Positions 46,668-56,500 are shown, numbered from the stretch's first letter. The stretch is 64,000 bases of DNA from Algorimicrobium echini (GCF_900115185.1 NZ_FOVN01000001.1:620001-684000); one strand, 5' to 3'. The notes: generated by a model from the sequence alone, not told the origin. Numbers and translations are program-made.

Positions 46668-47904
46668 TCTCTTTAGAATAATAGATAATTGGATAAACAA
46701 ATAATAAAGTAACAGAAAGCATCGCTAAATTATTTAATGAATACGAAAACAAACTATCAAAAAATAGCATACCATAAATGAGTAGCAAAGCTTTTAACTT
46801 TTTGATGTGTATTTTTCTATGAAGTAATAAAGGGCCCAATAAGAGTAATAAGTAGGACAGGGCACCAAGTATTCCCATTTCTACAAATAAGTGAGGGTAA
46901 AAAGTATCAGTAGTAACGAGACTCTCTAAACCATACCAATTAAAATCAACCTTTTCATAAAATGGCGAATCATATTTAGTAGATGCAGGCCCTCCAAAAG
47001 AACCTATTCCCTCACCAAAGAAATTGAAAGATTTAAACTCGTCGAACATTACTCTATAGGATTCTGATCTTGCTGAATTTCTTTCTGTTACATATAGCTC
47101 TAATCTAACACTTACCGAATCCAATATAGATTTCCTCAAGGTAGAACCAGCTGTAATAAAAAGAATAATCAAAACAAAGGGTACTATTAAAAGGTATTTT
47201 AATTTCTTTCTATATTCTACTAATAGGGTTACAATAAAAAATCCAATAGTTTTAAAAGATGTACTTAAAAATACCCCTACGAACAGTATGTATAGAAAAA
47301 GTGTTCGTCTTTTTCCAAAATAATAAAGTTTAGTATACCAATAGGCCATGAAATTTAAAATTCCAAAAGCACCAAAAAATCCAACAAGCCCTGTTGCCCT
47401 TAGGATACCATTTGTAGTTGCTGGCCAATAGAAAAATTTACCAATTTTTTCAGCGTAAAACTCTTGATAAAACCATTGTTTTTCAACGTTTAAAACATAA
47501 AAATCATAATAATTTGACAATTGATATACAATATTTATTATAGCAAAAGCTATTATAAAATTTATGAATAAATCTAACTTATCTTTATTATAATACCCAT
47601 ACAGTAAAATTGCTATTGGGAAAAAATAACGAATTCCTTCTTCAATTGCTGCCTTGATATTAAAAGAAATTATAAAGGCATAGATAAAAAAAACAAAAAA
47701 TACTAAAAACAGAAAAATTAATTTAGTTGGAAATTTAACTTTTAGCCAAATAGGAAATAAAAGAATAAAGCATGATACAACTTTTAATATTGGAGATATT
47801 GATGGGTGTGTAAACGCAACTATCTCACCAATAAAGATTAATATTATTGGTAAAAGAATTATAAAATTATTAACATATGTTCTTTTTAACATCATTTTTT
47901 CCAT
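46657..47904 (-). CDS. polysaccharide polymerase-like membrane protein (Wzy/O-antigen ligase family)
   Basis: 415 residues with about 12 membrane helices and a loop containing FFGEGIGSFGGP and TDTFYPHLFVEMGILGALSY, matching Wzy/WaaL-type proteins. It lies directly between the sulfotransferase and GT4 genes, so it is the better candidate for the Wzy of this locus. The ATG at 47904 overlaps the sulfotransferase by 13 bases; the ATG at 47895 is a close alternative. Confidence 0.78.
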   Translation of the reverse strand: MEKMMLKRTYVNNFIILLPIILIFIGEIVAFTHPSISPILKVVSCFILLFPIWLKVKFPTKLIFLFLVFFVFFIYAFIISFNIKAAIEEGIRYFFPIAILLYGYYNKDKLDLFINFIIAFAIINIVYQLSNYYDFYVLNVEKQWFYQEFYAEKIGKFFYWPATTNGILRATGLVGFFGAFGILNFMAYWYTKLYYFGKRRTLFLYILFVGVFLSTSFKTIGFFIVTLLVEYRKKLKYLLIVPFVLIILFITAGSTLRKSILDSVSVRLELYVTERNSARSESYRVMFDEFKSFNFFGEGIGSFGGPASTKYDSPFYEKVDFNWYGLESLVTTDTFYPHLFVEMGILGALSYLLLLLGPLLLHRKIHIKKLKALLLIYGMLFFDSLFSYSLNNLAMLSVTLLFVYPIIYYSKENVL

Positions 47905-48800
47905 TGTGTTAAATCTACATGTAATAATTTTTCTAACTGTTCTATATCCTCTTTAAATTTATCTTGTAAATAAGCTCTCTCAATAGGGTATGTGTTTTCA
48001 ACTCTAGCTTTATCTTTTGTGTTATACTCGTTAATAAAAATTTTAACTTTTAATCTTTTCTCTAATGGAAATATTGGATCGATTAGATATTTAACTATTT
48101 TCTGTTTTATTGGGCTTCTACTGTAAAATAACTTATGTATTGTTTTATTTTTTATTTCTCCTGTTTTATTCATTGTCTTAAATTTAGGAGTAAAGGAGTT
48201 ATCTACTTCTAAAAAACTATAAACATCTAAAATTAATTGTTTTGGATTGGTATTAATATCTTCATAAAACACAACTTTAATTTGTTCTAAAGGAAAATAT
48301 TTAAGTATTATTTGTAGTTGTTTATAATATAGTCCGTGATTAAAATAAGTTAAATCAGCAACAGTAGAATAATCATTTTCTTCCATTCTACTTTCTTCTG
48401 CTTTTAAGGCATCAAGAAAGGTTTTAATGGGCTCTTTTTGAGATTTCACTTGGTACTCATATGCTGATATTGCTCTATCGGTAGGATTTCTTAAAGACAT
48501 TATTAGTTTAATATCCTTATTGAAGTTGTATATTCTTTTAATAGATTTTTCAAAAAACATGTAGTTTACGAAGCCATGAATTACTATTTTTTCTTGATTA
48601 TACTCTTTTTTATAAATATGACTTAAAGATTCTAAACCTTGATTAAAGAATTCATCATACGCAAAAAAAGCATAATCCTTTAAAGTTGCAGGGCCACATA
48701 CATCTGGATGTTGTGCAATCCAGTTATATAACGAAGTTGTAGCTGCTTTTTGAGCTCCAATTAAAATTGTATTTGGCGTTATAAGTTTTGCGTTTTCCAT
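47892..48800 (-). CDS. PAPS-dependent sulfotransferase
   Basis: 302 residues. The 5'-phosphosulfate loop is IGAQKAATTSLYNWIAQHPD near residue 14, and the 3'-phosphate site is MSLRNPTDRAISAYEYQ near 100; both are hallmarks of carbohydrate (heparan-type) sulfotransferases. It moves sulfate from PAPS to a sugar hydroxyl or amine, probably in the cytoplasm. PAPS would come from the cysC/D/N genes in the same run, and the by-product PAP would be cleared by CysQ. It follows the flippase gene after 2 bases. Confidence 0.9.
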   Translation of the reverse strand: MENAKLITPNTILIGAQKAATTSLYNWIAQHPDVCGPATLKDYAFFAYDEFFNQGLESLSHIYKKEYNQEKIVIHGFVNYMFFEKSIKRIYNFNKDIKLIMSLRNPTDRAISAYEYQVKSQKEPIKTFLDALKAEESRMEENDYSTVADLTYFNHGLYYKQLQIILKYFPLEQIKVVFYEDINTNPKQLILDVYSFLEVDNSFTPKFKTMNKTGEIKNKTIHKLFYSRSPIKQKIVKYLIDPIFPLEKRLKVKIFINEYNTKDKARVENTYPIERAYLQDKFKEDIEQLEKLLHVDLTQWKK

Positions 48801-48802
48801 TA

Positions 48803-50104
48803 TTAATTAATTGTAAAGTACGAAGTTATATTTAGCTTTCTCTTTAAATAAACAGCACCCATAATGTTCCAAGAAGATATGCTAATTACTGTAGCTGTAG
48901 CTGCTCCTATAGCGCCATAAATAGGCGTTAATATAAAGTTTAGTACAAGGTTTAAAAATAAAGCGATTAAAACAATGTTTTGATATTTTTTTTGATTTCC
49001 AGTCATTTGTAAAATAACTCCTACCGAACCAGATAATGCGTTTAAGAGTTGTCCAAAACAAAATATCAGTAAAACAACGCTTCCAGATAAAAATTCTTCT
49101 CCAAAAATACCCAATAAAAACCTATGAAATACAATAATTGTTAATACAGTAAATACAGTTAACACCAAATTTATCTTTGCTGAAAAATTTATTATTTTCT
49201 TAAAATTAACCTCATCATTTATGGCATAACTTTCTGCTAATTTTGGAGCTAAAATTGAGTTTATAGCTTGTAATGAAAATACAGTTAAAGCGGCTATTTT
49301 TAAAGCAACGTTATAAACTCCTATAACGTCATCTGACTCATAGATACCGAGCATAAAAGTATCTAGCCAACCCAATAAAACAAGAATTGTTGACGAAAGC
49401 ATCATTGGAAAAGACTCTTTTAGAAATATCCATGAGCTTTCAGAAGTTTTAAACGTTATCTTATCCAAATTCCTAGTAGCAACAATAAGACTTAATATTG
49501 CTAGAAAAAACACACCATAAAAATGGGATTTAATTGAAATAATAGGATCTGAAAAATAAAAAGATAAACAAACAATAGCTAAAAGAGAAAATAAAAAACG
49601 ACCTGGATTGTTTAAAAAAGCAAACCAACTATTTTGTCTTTTAGCTCGAAGCATACCGCCACAAATTAGAGTAATTACCCAAAATGGTATGGTTAGAGCA
49701 ATCCATTTAATATAAGGTTCTAATTGAGGCTTATTAAAAAGAAATTCCGCAAAGAAATTCCTACTTAAATATAAAGTAAAAGCTAAAACACAAGATAGTA
49801 ATGTTGATTTTACAAGGACTCGATAAAAAATACCTTGATTATTTTCTAAATTCACTTTATCAGAAAAAAAACGAACCAAATTAGTATCTATACCAAAACA
49901 ACCAAAAATACTGATAAATAAGAACAGAGAAAAGCTTAAGGAGACTAAACCATTAACAGAAGCTCCATAATGTCTAGCAATAAAATATGTAAAAAAGTAA
50001 CCTGCTAAAACGCCTCCTAATCTAAATATTAAAAAAGAAAATCCTTTATTAAGGATTTCTTTTATATCTGTATCATTTATTATATTTTTTAGCTTTTTAA
50101 GCAT
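48803..50104 (-). CDS. Wzx-type polysaccharide flippase
   Basis: 433 residues, about 12-14 membrane helices of the MOP superfamily, with GFSFLIFRLGGVLAGYFFTY and ARHYGASVNGLVSLSFSLF at the start. Exports the lipid-linked (probably sulfated) repeat unit. Shares one base with the cysQ stop region. Distinct from the flippase at 11488. Confidence 0.87.
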   Translation of the reverse strand: MLKKLKNIINDTDIKEILNKGFSFLIFRLGGVLAGYFFTYFIARHYGASVNGLVSLSFSLFLFISIFGCFGIDTNLVRFFSDKVNLENNQGIFYRVLVKSTLLSCVLAFTLYLSRNFFAEFLFNKPQLEPYIKWIALTIPFWVITLICGGMLRAKRQNSWFAFLNNPGRFLFSLLAIVCLSFYFSDPIISIKSHFYGVFFLAILSLIVATRNLDKITFKTSESSWIFLKESFPMMLSSTILVLLGWLDTFMLGIYESDDVIGVYNVALKIAALTVFSLQAINSILAPKLAESYAINDEVNFKKIINFSAKINLVLTVFTVLTIIVFHRFLLGIFGEEFLSGSVVLLIFCFGQLLNALSGSVGVILQMTGNQKKYQNIVLIALFLNLVLNFILTPIYGAIGAATATVISISSWNIMGAVYLKRKLNITSYFTIN

Positions 50105-50856
50105 TATTTTACGACAAAATAAGGGTTTAATAAATTTTCTTTATTGTACTTCAAAGGTGTTTTATTGTGTGGGTTAACAACATCAATATCTATAGCACTC
50201 ATAATGGCATGTGCGGCAGCCGTATCCCATTCCATTGTTGGAGCAAACCTTGGATACACATCAGCTTCACCTTCTGCAACTAACATGAACTTAAGAGAAC
50301 TACCCATTGATAGAATTTCTACTTCTTTAAAATTGCTAATGTAGTTTTTAGTATCTTCATTTAAATGAGATCTAGAAGCCACCACTCTTGTTTTGAAAGA
50401 GCTACTTAACTGTTTTTTTAGAACAACAGTTTTGTTTTTAAAGATTAAATGTGCTCCTAGATTGGGACCACCAAAATAAAGTTTATTTAAAACAGGAGCG
50501 TAAACAACACCAAAAACAGAAATTCCATTTTGTATTAGAGCAATATTAACAGTGAATTCTCCGTTTCGTTTTATAAATTCTTTAGTCCCATCTAAAGGGT
50601 CTACCATCCAAAATAAGTTCCACTCTTTTCTAACCTCAAAAGGTATCGTAGCGCCTTCTTCGGATAAAATTGGATATGGTGTTTGTTTTAAATAAGATTC
50701 AATAACCATATTTGCTTCTTTATCAGCTCTTGTTAATGGGCTATCATCTCCTTTAAAATCAACATTAAAATCATCAGAATGATATACTTTTAAAATAGCC
50801 TCTCCTGCCTCTCTTGCAGCCTTTATGGTTAACTCTATTTGTTCTTTAGTTATCAT
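50104..50856 (-). CDS. cysQ: 3'(2'),5'-bisphosphate nucleotidase CysQ
   Basis: Hydrolyses PAP, the by-product of sulfotransfer, to AMP. 250 residues with WMVDPLDGTKEFIKRNGEFT (metal-binding DPLDGT) and MEWDTAAAHAI near the C-terminus, the two inositol-monophosphatase-family motifs. Its location next to sulfate-activation and sulfotransferase genes fits recycling of PAP. Confidence 0.95.
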   Translation of the reverse strand: MITKEQIELTIKAAREAGEAILKVYHSDDFNVDFKGDDSPLTRADKEANMVIESYLKQTPYPILSEEGATIPFEVRKEWNLFWMVDPLDGTKEFIKRNGEFTVNIALIQNGISVFGVVYAPVLNKLYFGGPNLGAHLIFKNKTVVLKKQLSSSFKTRVVASRSHLNEDTKNYISNFKEVEILSMGSSLKFMLVAEGEADVYPRFAPTMEWDTAAAHAIMSAIDIDVVNPHNKTPLKYNKENLLNPYFVVK

Positions 50857-50867
50857 ATAATATTTGG

Positions 50868-52121
50868 TTAAACTATCATTCCGGCTGCAACAGTTTCATT
50901 TGTAGCTTCATCTATAAGAATTATACTTCCGGTAGTTCGATTTTCTCTATATGAATCAACCATTAATGGTTTAGTAGTTCGTATTCTTACTTTAGCAATA
51001 TCATTCATGTTGAGCTCTGAATTGTTTGAGATACGATCTAAAGTATTTATATCATACTTGTAAACAACTTCTTTTATCATGGCTGTTTGTTCATTAGATG
51101 TATGCTTTACAGTATATTTAGTTCGTGGTTTTGCAGAAGTATTGTTTAACCAACATAACATAACCTCTATATCTTGAGATGGTTCTGGTTTGTTATTAGA
51201 TCTTACAATCATATCTCCACGACTAATATCTATATCATCTTCTAAAGTTACAGACACAGACATAGGCGCATAAGCCTCATCTAATTCAGTATTATGAAGA
51301 TTAATACTTTTTATTTTTGAAGTAAAACCAGATGGTAATACAGTAATATCATCTCCTTTTCTTAAAATACCACTGGCTACACGTCCAGCATAACCTCTGT
51401 AGTCCAAAAAACCTTCTCGCTGTGGCCTTAATACAGTTTGAATAGGTAAACGTGCGTCTATTTTATTTATATCGCTGCTAATATGCATGGTTTCCAACGT
51501 ATGTAGCATAGGAGCACCTTGATACCAAGGCATGTTTTCTGATTTATTAACCACATTATCACCTAGTAAAGCTGACATCGGTATAAAGCGTACATCTGTA
51601 ACCAATAATTTAGAAGCTATTTCTTCAAATTCTGTTACAATTTTATTATAAATCTTTTCTGAAAAATCAACCAAGTCCATTTTATTAATACAGACAATAA
51701 TATGTGGTATATTCAATAGTGATGCAATAAAAGCATGCCTTTTTGTTTGTTCTATTACACCATGTCGTGCATCAATTAATATCGTTGCAACATTTGCTGT
51801 AGAAGCACCTGTAACCATATTTCTAGTATACTGAATATGTCCTGGTGTATCAGCAATTATAAATTTGCGTTTAGGAGTTGTAAAATATCTATAAGCAACA
51901 TCTATAGTGATGCCTTGTTCGCGTTCGTCTCTTAAACCATCTGTAAACAAAGCCAAATCAACACCTTCATGTCCTTTTTTTCTACTTGTATTTTCTATAG
52001 CTACTAACTGATCTTCAAAAATAGATTTAGAATCGTATAATAAACGTCCAATTAAAGTGCTTTTTCCATCATCCACACTTCCTGCTGTTGTAAAACGTAA
52101 TAATTGATTGTTATCTAACAT
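50868..52121 (-). CDS. cysN: sulfate adenylyltransferase subunit 1 (GTPase)
   Basis: 417 residues, elongation-factor-like GTPase: G1 GSVDDGKSTLIGRLLYD, G3 DTPGHIQYTRNM, G4 NKMDLV. Couples GTP hydrolysis to APS formation by CysD. No APS kinase domain is fused; cysC is a separate gene. Lies between cysD and cysQ. Confidence 0.97.
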   Translation of the reverse strand: MLDNNQLLRFTTAGSVDDGKSTLIGRLLYDSKSIFEDQLVAIENTSRKKGHEGVDLALFTDGLRDEREQGITIDVAYRYFTTPKRKFIIADTPGHIQYTRNMVTGASTANVATILIDARHGVIEQTKRHAFIASLLNIPHIIVCINKMDLVDFSEKIYNKIVTEFEEIASKLLVTDVRFIPMSALLGDNVVNKSENMPWYQGAPMLHTLETMHISSDINKIDARLPIQTVLRPQREGFLDYRGYAGRVASGILRKGDDITVLPSGFTSKIKSINLHNTELDEAYAPMSVSVTLEDDIDISRGDMIVRSNNKPEPSQDIEVMLCWLNNTSAKPRTKYTVKHTSNEQTAMIKEVVYKYDINTLDRISNNSELNMNDIAKVRIRTTKPLMVDSYRENRTTGSIILIDEATNETVAAGMIV

Positions 52122-52150
52122 GCTTTTTATTTAAAATTTTGATATAAATT

Positions 52151-53056
52151 TTAGAAATACCCTTGACGTTTACGGTCTTCCATTGCTGATTCCGAACGCT
52201 TGTCATCACTTCTGTTTCCGCGTTCGGTATTACGCATACCTGCTACTTCTAGAGCAATTTTTTCTAAAGTATCAGCGTCTGATTCATCACCTCCAGTAAT
52301 GGTTATATCTCCTAGAGTTCTAAAACGTATTTTCTTTATTACTACTTCCTCATGATCTTCTAAAACTAAAAATTCAGAGTTTGGTATCCATGTACCATCA
52401 CGCTTAACAACTTCACGTTCATGCGCAAAATATAAAGACGGAATAGCAATATTTTCACGTTTAATATAATTCCAAACATCCATTTCAGTCCAATTACTAA
52501 TTGGAAAAGCCCTGAAATGCTCTCCTTGAAAGTGTTTACCATTAAAAATATTCCAAAGTTCTGGACGTTGGTTTTTGGGATCCCATTGACCAAAATCGTC
52601 TCTATGTGAAAAGAAACGCTCTTTTGCTCTTGCTTTTTCTTCATCACGACGACCTCCTCCAATTGCGCAATCTATTTTATTAGATTCAATAGCATCAAGT
52701 AGTGTTGTAATCTGAAGTGCATTTCTGGTTGCGTTTTTACCTTTTTCTTCAGCAACACGACCTTCATCAATAGACTCCTGAACAGAACCAACAATAAGTT
52801 CTACTCCTAAATCTTTAATAATATCATCTCTAAACTGAATGGTTTCAGGAAAATTATGACCTGTATCTACATGCATTAAAGGAAACGGAATTTTAGCAGG
52901 ATAAAAAGCTTTCTTTGCTAAATGAGTTACAAGAATAGAATCCTTACCACCTGAAAACAAAATGACAGGGTTATCAAATTGAGCCCAAACTTCACGTAAT
53001 ATGAAAATAGCTTCGCTCTCTAATTCGTCTAAATAATTTAAATAATATTTACTCAT
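52151..53056 (-). CDS. cysD: sulfate adenylyltransferase subunit 2
   Basis: 301 residues. PP-loop SGGKDSILVTHLAKKAF near residue 36, MHVDTGHNFPE, GGGRRDEEKARAKER and the C-terminal RNTERGNRSDDKRSESAMED. Makes APS from ATP and sulfate with CysN. Shares one base with cysC. No cysH, cysI or cysJ is present in the window. Confidence 0.97.
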   Translation of the reverse strand: MSKYYLNYLDELESEAIFILREVWAQFDNPVILFSGGKDSILVTHLAKKAFYPAKIPFPLMHVDTGHNFPETIQFRDDIIKDLGVELIVGSVQESIDEGRVAEEKGKNATRNALQITTLLDAIESNKIDCAIGGGRRDEEKARAKERFFSHRDDFGQWDPKNQRPELWNIFNGKHFQGEHFRAFPISNWTEMDVWNYIKRENIAIPSLYFAHEREVVKRDGTWIPNSEFLVLEDHEEVVIKKIRFRTLGDITITGGDESDADTLEKIALEVAGMRNTERGNRSDDKRSESAMEDRKRQGYF

Positions 53057-53652
53057 TATTGCCTTGACAATTTTGGTGTTATATAATCTACTATTCGTTT
53101 TGCAGCGCCTTCAATCGATTCAGTTTCTGTGTTTATCTCAATATCTGGGTTTTCAGGCGCTTCATAAGGTGCAGATATTCCAGTCATGTTTTTTATTTCA
53201 CCTGCTCGTGCTTTTTTGTAAAGGCCTTTTACATCACGACGCTCACACTCCTCTACACTTGTGTTGATATAAATTTCCACAAAGTTAACATCTTTAACGA
53301 TACTTCTAATGTTCTCACGGTCTTTTTTATAAGGTGAGACAAATGCTGCTAGAGTTACTAAACCAGCATCCACCATTAAATTAGCTAATTCAGCAATTCT
53401 TCGAATATTCTCGGTACGATCTTCTGGAGAGAAAGTTAAATCTTTATTTATACCTTTTCTAATATTGTCACCATCCAATGTATAAGTTTTAATACCTAAT
53501 TGATATAATTTTTGTTCTACTACATTAGCTATAGTAGATTTCCCTGATCCTGAAAGGCCTGTAAACCATAGTAAAAATGAATTATGATTATTTAATTTTA
53601 TCCTATCTTCTAAAGTTATTTGATAATGATGGGTAATAATATTCTCTTTCAT
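53056..53652 (-). CDS. cysC: adenylylsulfate kinase
   Basis: 198 residues. P-loop GLSGSGKSTIANVVEQ near residue 33, LDGDNIRKGINKDLTFSPED, and FVSPYKKDRENIR. Phosphorylates APS to PAPS. Stand-alone enzyme. Its presence with CysQ and a sulfotransferase shows that this set is for PAPS supply, not only for APS-type sulfate assimilation. Confidence 0.97.
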   Translation of the reverse strand: MKENIITHHYQITLEDRIKLNNHNSFLLWFTGLSGSGKSTIANVVEQKLYQLGIKTYTLDGDNIRKGINKDLTFSPEDRTENIRRIAELANLMVDAGLVTLAAFVSPYKKDRENIRSIVKDVNFVEIYINTSVEECERRDVKGLYKKARAGEIKNMTGISAPYEAPENPDIEINTETESIEGAAKRIVDYITPKLSRQ

Positions 53653-53664
53653 AGTTAAGTTTTT

Positions 53665-54084
53665 TTATCTATCGGGAAGGCCATAATTAACTTTATACCA
53701 AATACGCTCATGAAAATAATACAAAATCATTTTAGTAATAACTTCCGCAAAACCAATTTTTAAAGCAGCTATTGGATTACCTGAAATGATCCAAGCCAAA
53801 GTCATTGTATCTAAAGTACCAACTAATCGCCAAGTGACTGTTTTAGCTAAATGTCGTTTCCTGCTTTCCAGTGTCTTACCTTCTTTAGATAAGTTTATTT
53901 TATACCAAACACGCTCATGTAAATAATATAAAATACTTTTAGTTGTTACCTCTGCAAGCCCTATTTTAAGACCTGCGTATGGATTACCTGTTACAATCCA
54001 AGACAATAAAATAGTATCAATTGTACCTATTATTCGCCACGTAATAGTTTTAGCAATATGTCTTTTGTATGATTGGTCTTTCAA
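53665..54084 (-). CDS. DUF2061-like membrane protein, internally duplicated
   Basis: 139 residues made of two homologous halves (about 5-62 and 76-133). Each runs KRHIAKTITWRIIGTIDT or KRHLAKTVTWRLVGTLDT, then SWIVTGNP or AWIISGNP, then HERVWYKIN or HERIWYKVN. Each half has about two short hydrophobic helices. DUF2061 genes commonly lie beside sulfate-activation genes, as here (cysC 12 bases away). Function unknown; it may be a sulfate-related membrane component. Confidence 0.82.
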   Translation of the reverse strand: MKDQSYKRHIAKTITWRIIGTIDTILLSWIVTGNPYAGLKIGLAEVTTKSILYYLHERVWYKINLSKEGKTLESRKRHLAKTVTWRLVGTLDTMTLAWIISGNPIAALKIGFAEVITKMILYYFHERIWYKVNYGLPDR

Positions 54085-54105
54085 AGCTGAATAAGAACTT
54101 TTAAT

Positions 54106-55323
54106 TTATATGTTTTTTACTCCACAAAAATCTAAAACTACTTTACTACTATCTAATTTTAAAGTTTTAAACTCTTGATGTGCCACTAAAAATACGATTA
54201 TATCCGCTTTGTCAGCTGCTTCTCTATAATCTGTTATCTTGAATACTTTATGCTCCTCAATATTTGGTTCTACAATAAAGTACTCTTCGTTATTGGCGTT
54301 TTGAAGTACTTTTTGAGCTATATATTTTGCTGGCGATTCTCTTAAATCATCAATATTGGGTTTAAAAGCTAAACCCATTAATGCAATACTTGGTTTACGT
54401 CCTTCTTTTAACTCAAATTCTAATTTAGCGGTTTGTACCTTTTCAGCACACCAAAACGATTTGTAGTTATTAATCTCTCTTGCCTTTCCAATAATTTGAG
54501 ATTCCATTGGGTATTCAGCCACAATAAAGTACGGATCTACAGCAATACAATGACCACCAACACCGCAACCTGGTTGTAAAATATTAACTCTTGGGTGCTT
54601 ATTAGCTAGTGCTATAAGTTCCCAGACATTAATATCTGCCTTATCACAAATTAGGGATAACTCATTGGCAAACGCAATTTGCACATCTCGCGATGAGTTT
54701 TCTACTAATTTGCACATTTCTGCGGTACGTGCATTGGTTTTATGTAAATCACCTTCAATAAAATCGCGATAAAAATCAACGGCTTTATTTGTCGATTTTT
54801 GATCTACACCACCAATAACGCGGTCATTATGAACCAATTCATACATGACGTTTCCTGGAAGCACGCGTTCTGGACAATAAGCAATATTAATTTTACCTTC
54901 TAATTCTGGTCTTTCAGAATAAATAAGATGCATCATTTTTTCAGTAGTTCCAACAGGCGAAGTAGACTCAATAATATATAAATCGTCTGCTTTTAACAAG
55001 GGTAAAACAGCTTTTGTGGCTGCTTCAACAAAAGAGATATCTGGTTCATTTTTAGCCTTAAAAGGCGTTGGAACAACAATTAAATAGGTATTGGCTTCAA
55101 CAGGTGTTGTGGCTGCTTTTAAATAGCCATTTGCTACAGCTTCTGCTACTGCTGTATCCAATTCTGGCTCTACAATATGAATTTTACCAGCATTAATGGT
55201 TTCTACCACTTTCGGGTTAATATCAACACCATGAACGTAGATTTTATTTTTTGCAATTAATGCCGCAGTTGGTAGGCCAATATACCCTAAACCAATCATA
55301 ACCACACTGGGAGTTTTACTCAT
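54106..55323 (-). CDS. wecC: UDP-N-acetyl-D-mannosaminuronate dehydrogenase
   Basis: 405 residues. NAD motif GLGYIGLPTAALIAKN, ESTSPVGTTEKM, NPKVVE-type linker, and catalytic cysteine in LQPGCGVGGHCIAVDPYF; C-terminal GLAFKPNIDDLRESPA. Oxidises UDP-ManNAc to UDP-ManNAcA. Its substrate maker WecB is encoded 2 bases upstream. Confidence 0.92.
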   Translation of the reverse strand: MSKTPSVVMIGLGYIGLPTAALIAKNKIYVHGVDINPKVVETINAGKIHIVEPELDTAVAEAVANGYLKAATTPVEANTYLIVVPTPFKAKNEPDISFVEAATKAVLPLLKADDLYIIESTSPVGTTEKMMHLIYSERPELEGKINIAYCPERVLPGNVMYELVHNDRVIGGVDQKSTNKAVDFYRDFIEGDLHKTNARTAEMCKLVENSSRDVQIAFANELSLICDKADINVWELIALANKHPRVNILQPGCGVGGHCIAVDPYFIVAEYPMESQIIGKAREINNYKSFWCAEKVQTAKLEFELKEGRKPSIALMGLAFKPNIDDLRESPAKYIAQKVLQNANNEEYFIVEPNIEEHKVFKITDYREAADKADIIVFLVAHQEFKTLKLDSSKVVLDFCGVKNI

Positions 55324-55325
55324 AA

Positions 55326-56450
55326 TTATAACTTTGAAATAAATTCAACAATTCGTTGACAAGCCAAGCCATCTCCATACGGATTATGTAGCTTACTCAT
55401 TTTTATATAGGCGTTTTTACTATGTAATAACCTATTAGCTTCATTTACTATTTTATCTGTATTTGTACCTACTAAAAGTACGGTTCCAGCTTCTACAGCC
55501 TCGGGTCTTTCAGTAGTATCTCTCATTACCAAAACAGGCTTTCCTAAACTTGGCGCTTCTTCTTGCACACCACCACTATCGGTAATTATTAAAAAGGACT
55601 GACTCATAAGCCAAACAAAGGAAGGGTATGAAAGTGGTGCTATTAGTTTTATATTTTCTATATCTTCTAAAAGGTCATAAACCGGTTTTTGAACTTTCGG
55701 ATTTAGATGAACTGGGTAAATAATTTGAACATCTGGATTTTCTAATGCTATTTGTTTGAGCGCACTACAAATATTTATAAATCCTTGTCCGTGATTTTCG
55801 CGTCTGTGCCCTGTAACTAAAATAAGCTTTTTAGAGAAATCTACAAGCGTTTTTAGTTCTTCTACCTCATCATCTAGATACGATTCTGAAGTCACTTTGT
55901 TTGAACTGTACTGAAGCGCATCAATTACCGTATTTCCAGTAACTAATATAGTAGATTTTTGGATGTTTTCGTTTAATAAGTTTTGTTCTGAAGTTGTAGT
56001 AGGCGCAAAATGATAATCTGAAACTGAACCTGCAATACTTCTATTTATTTCTTCGGGAAAAGGTGAGCGTTTATTAAAGGTACGTAAACCAGCTTCTACA
56101 TGACATACTTTAGCTCCCGAATAAAAAGCAGCAATACTAGCCGCCATAGTGGTCGTTGTATCGCCATGTACATACACATAATCGGGTTTAAATTCCTCTA
56201 AAACAGGTTTTAAACTGGTAATAATATCAGCGGTTAAAGTGTATAAATTTTGATTGGGTTTCATTAAATCTAAATCAAAGTCAGGTGTAATTTCAAAAAA
56301 TGATAATACCTGATCTAACATTTCCCGGTGTTGTGCTGTAATACACACTTTGGTTTCAAACGCATTTGAGTTTTTTAGAAACTCTTTTACCAAAGGCGCC
56401 ATTTTAATAGCTTCAGGTCGCGTTCCAAAAATGATTAGATTTTTCTTCAT
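55326..56450 (-). CDS. wecB: UDP-N-acetylglucosamine 2-epimerase (non-hydrolysing)
   Basis: 374 residues. IFGTRPEAIKMAPLVKEF at the start, YVHGDTTTTMAASIAAFY, HVEAGLRTFNKRSPFPEE, LVTGHRREN and ITDSGGVQEEAPSLGKPVLV. Interconverts UDP-GlcNAc and UDP-ManNAc. First gene of the run leading through wecC and the cys genes; a -7 element is at 56493-56500. Confidence 0.95.
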   Translation of the reverse strand: MKKNLIIFGTRPEAIKMAPLVKEFLKNSNAFETKVCITAQHREMLDQVLSFFEITPDFDLDLMKPNQNLYTLTADIITSLKPVLEEFKPDYVYVHGDTTTTMAASIAAFYSGAKVCHVEAGLRTFNKRSPFPEEINRSIAGSVSDYHFAPTTTSEQNLLNENIQKSTILVTGNTVIDALQYSSNKVTSESYLDDEVEELKTLVDFSKKLILVTGHRRENHGQGFINICSALKQIALENPDVQIIYPVHLNPKVQKPVYDLLEDIENIKLIAPLSYPSFVWLMSQSFLIITDSGGVQEEAPSLGKPVLVMRDTTERPEAVEAGTVLLVGTNTDKIVNEANRLLHSKNAYIKMSKLHNPYGDGLACQRIVEFISKL

Positions 56451-56492
56451 TTAATAGCCTAATATTAGATTTAATCAAGTTCTTTTAGGCAG

Positions 56493-56500
56493 CAAAAATA
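56493..56500 (-). promoter_or_regulatory. -7 promoter element upstream of wecB
   Basis: TATTTTTG on the minus strand, a perfect TAnnTTTG, 42 bases before the wecB ATG, in a 109-base gap after rfbD. It suggests a separate transcript for wecBC, the cys genes and downstream transferases. Confidence 0.45.

Noticed and set aside
50104-53652. cys genes as an assimilatory cysteine pathway
   Set aside because: No reductase genes follow, and the set is embedded with a flippase and sulfotransferase; PAPS supply fits better, though shared use cannot be excluded.
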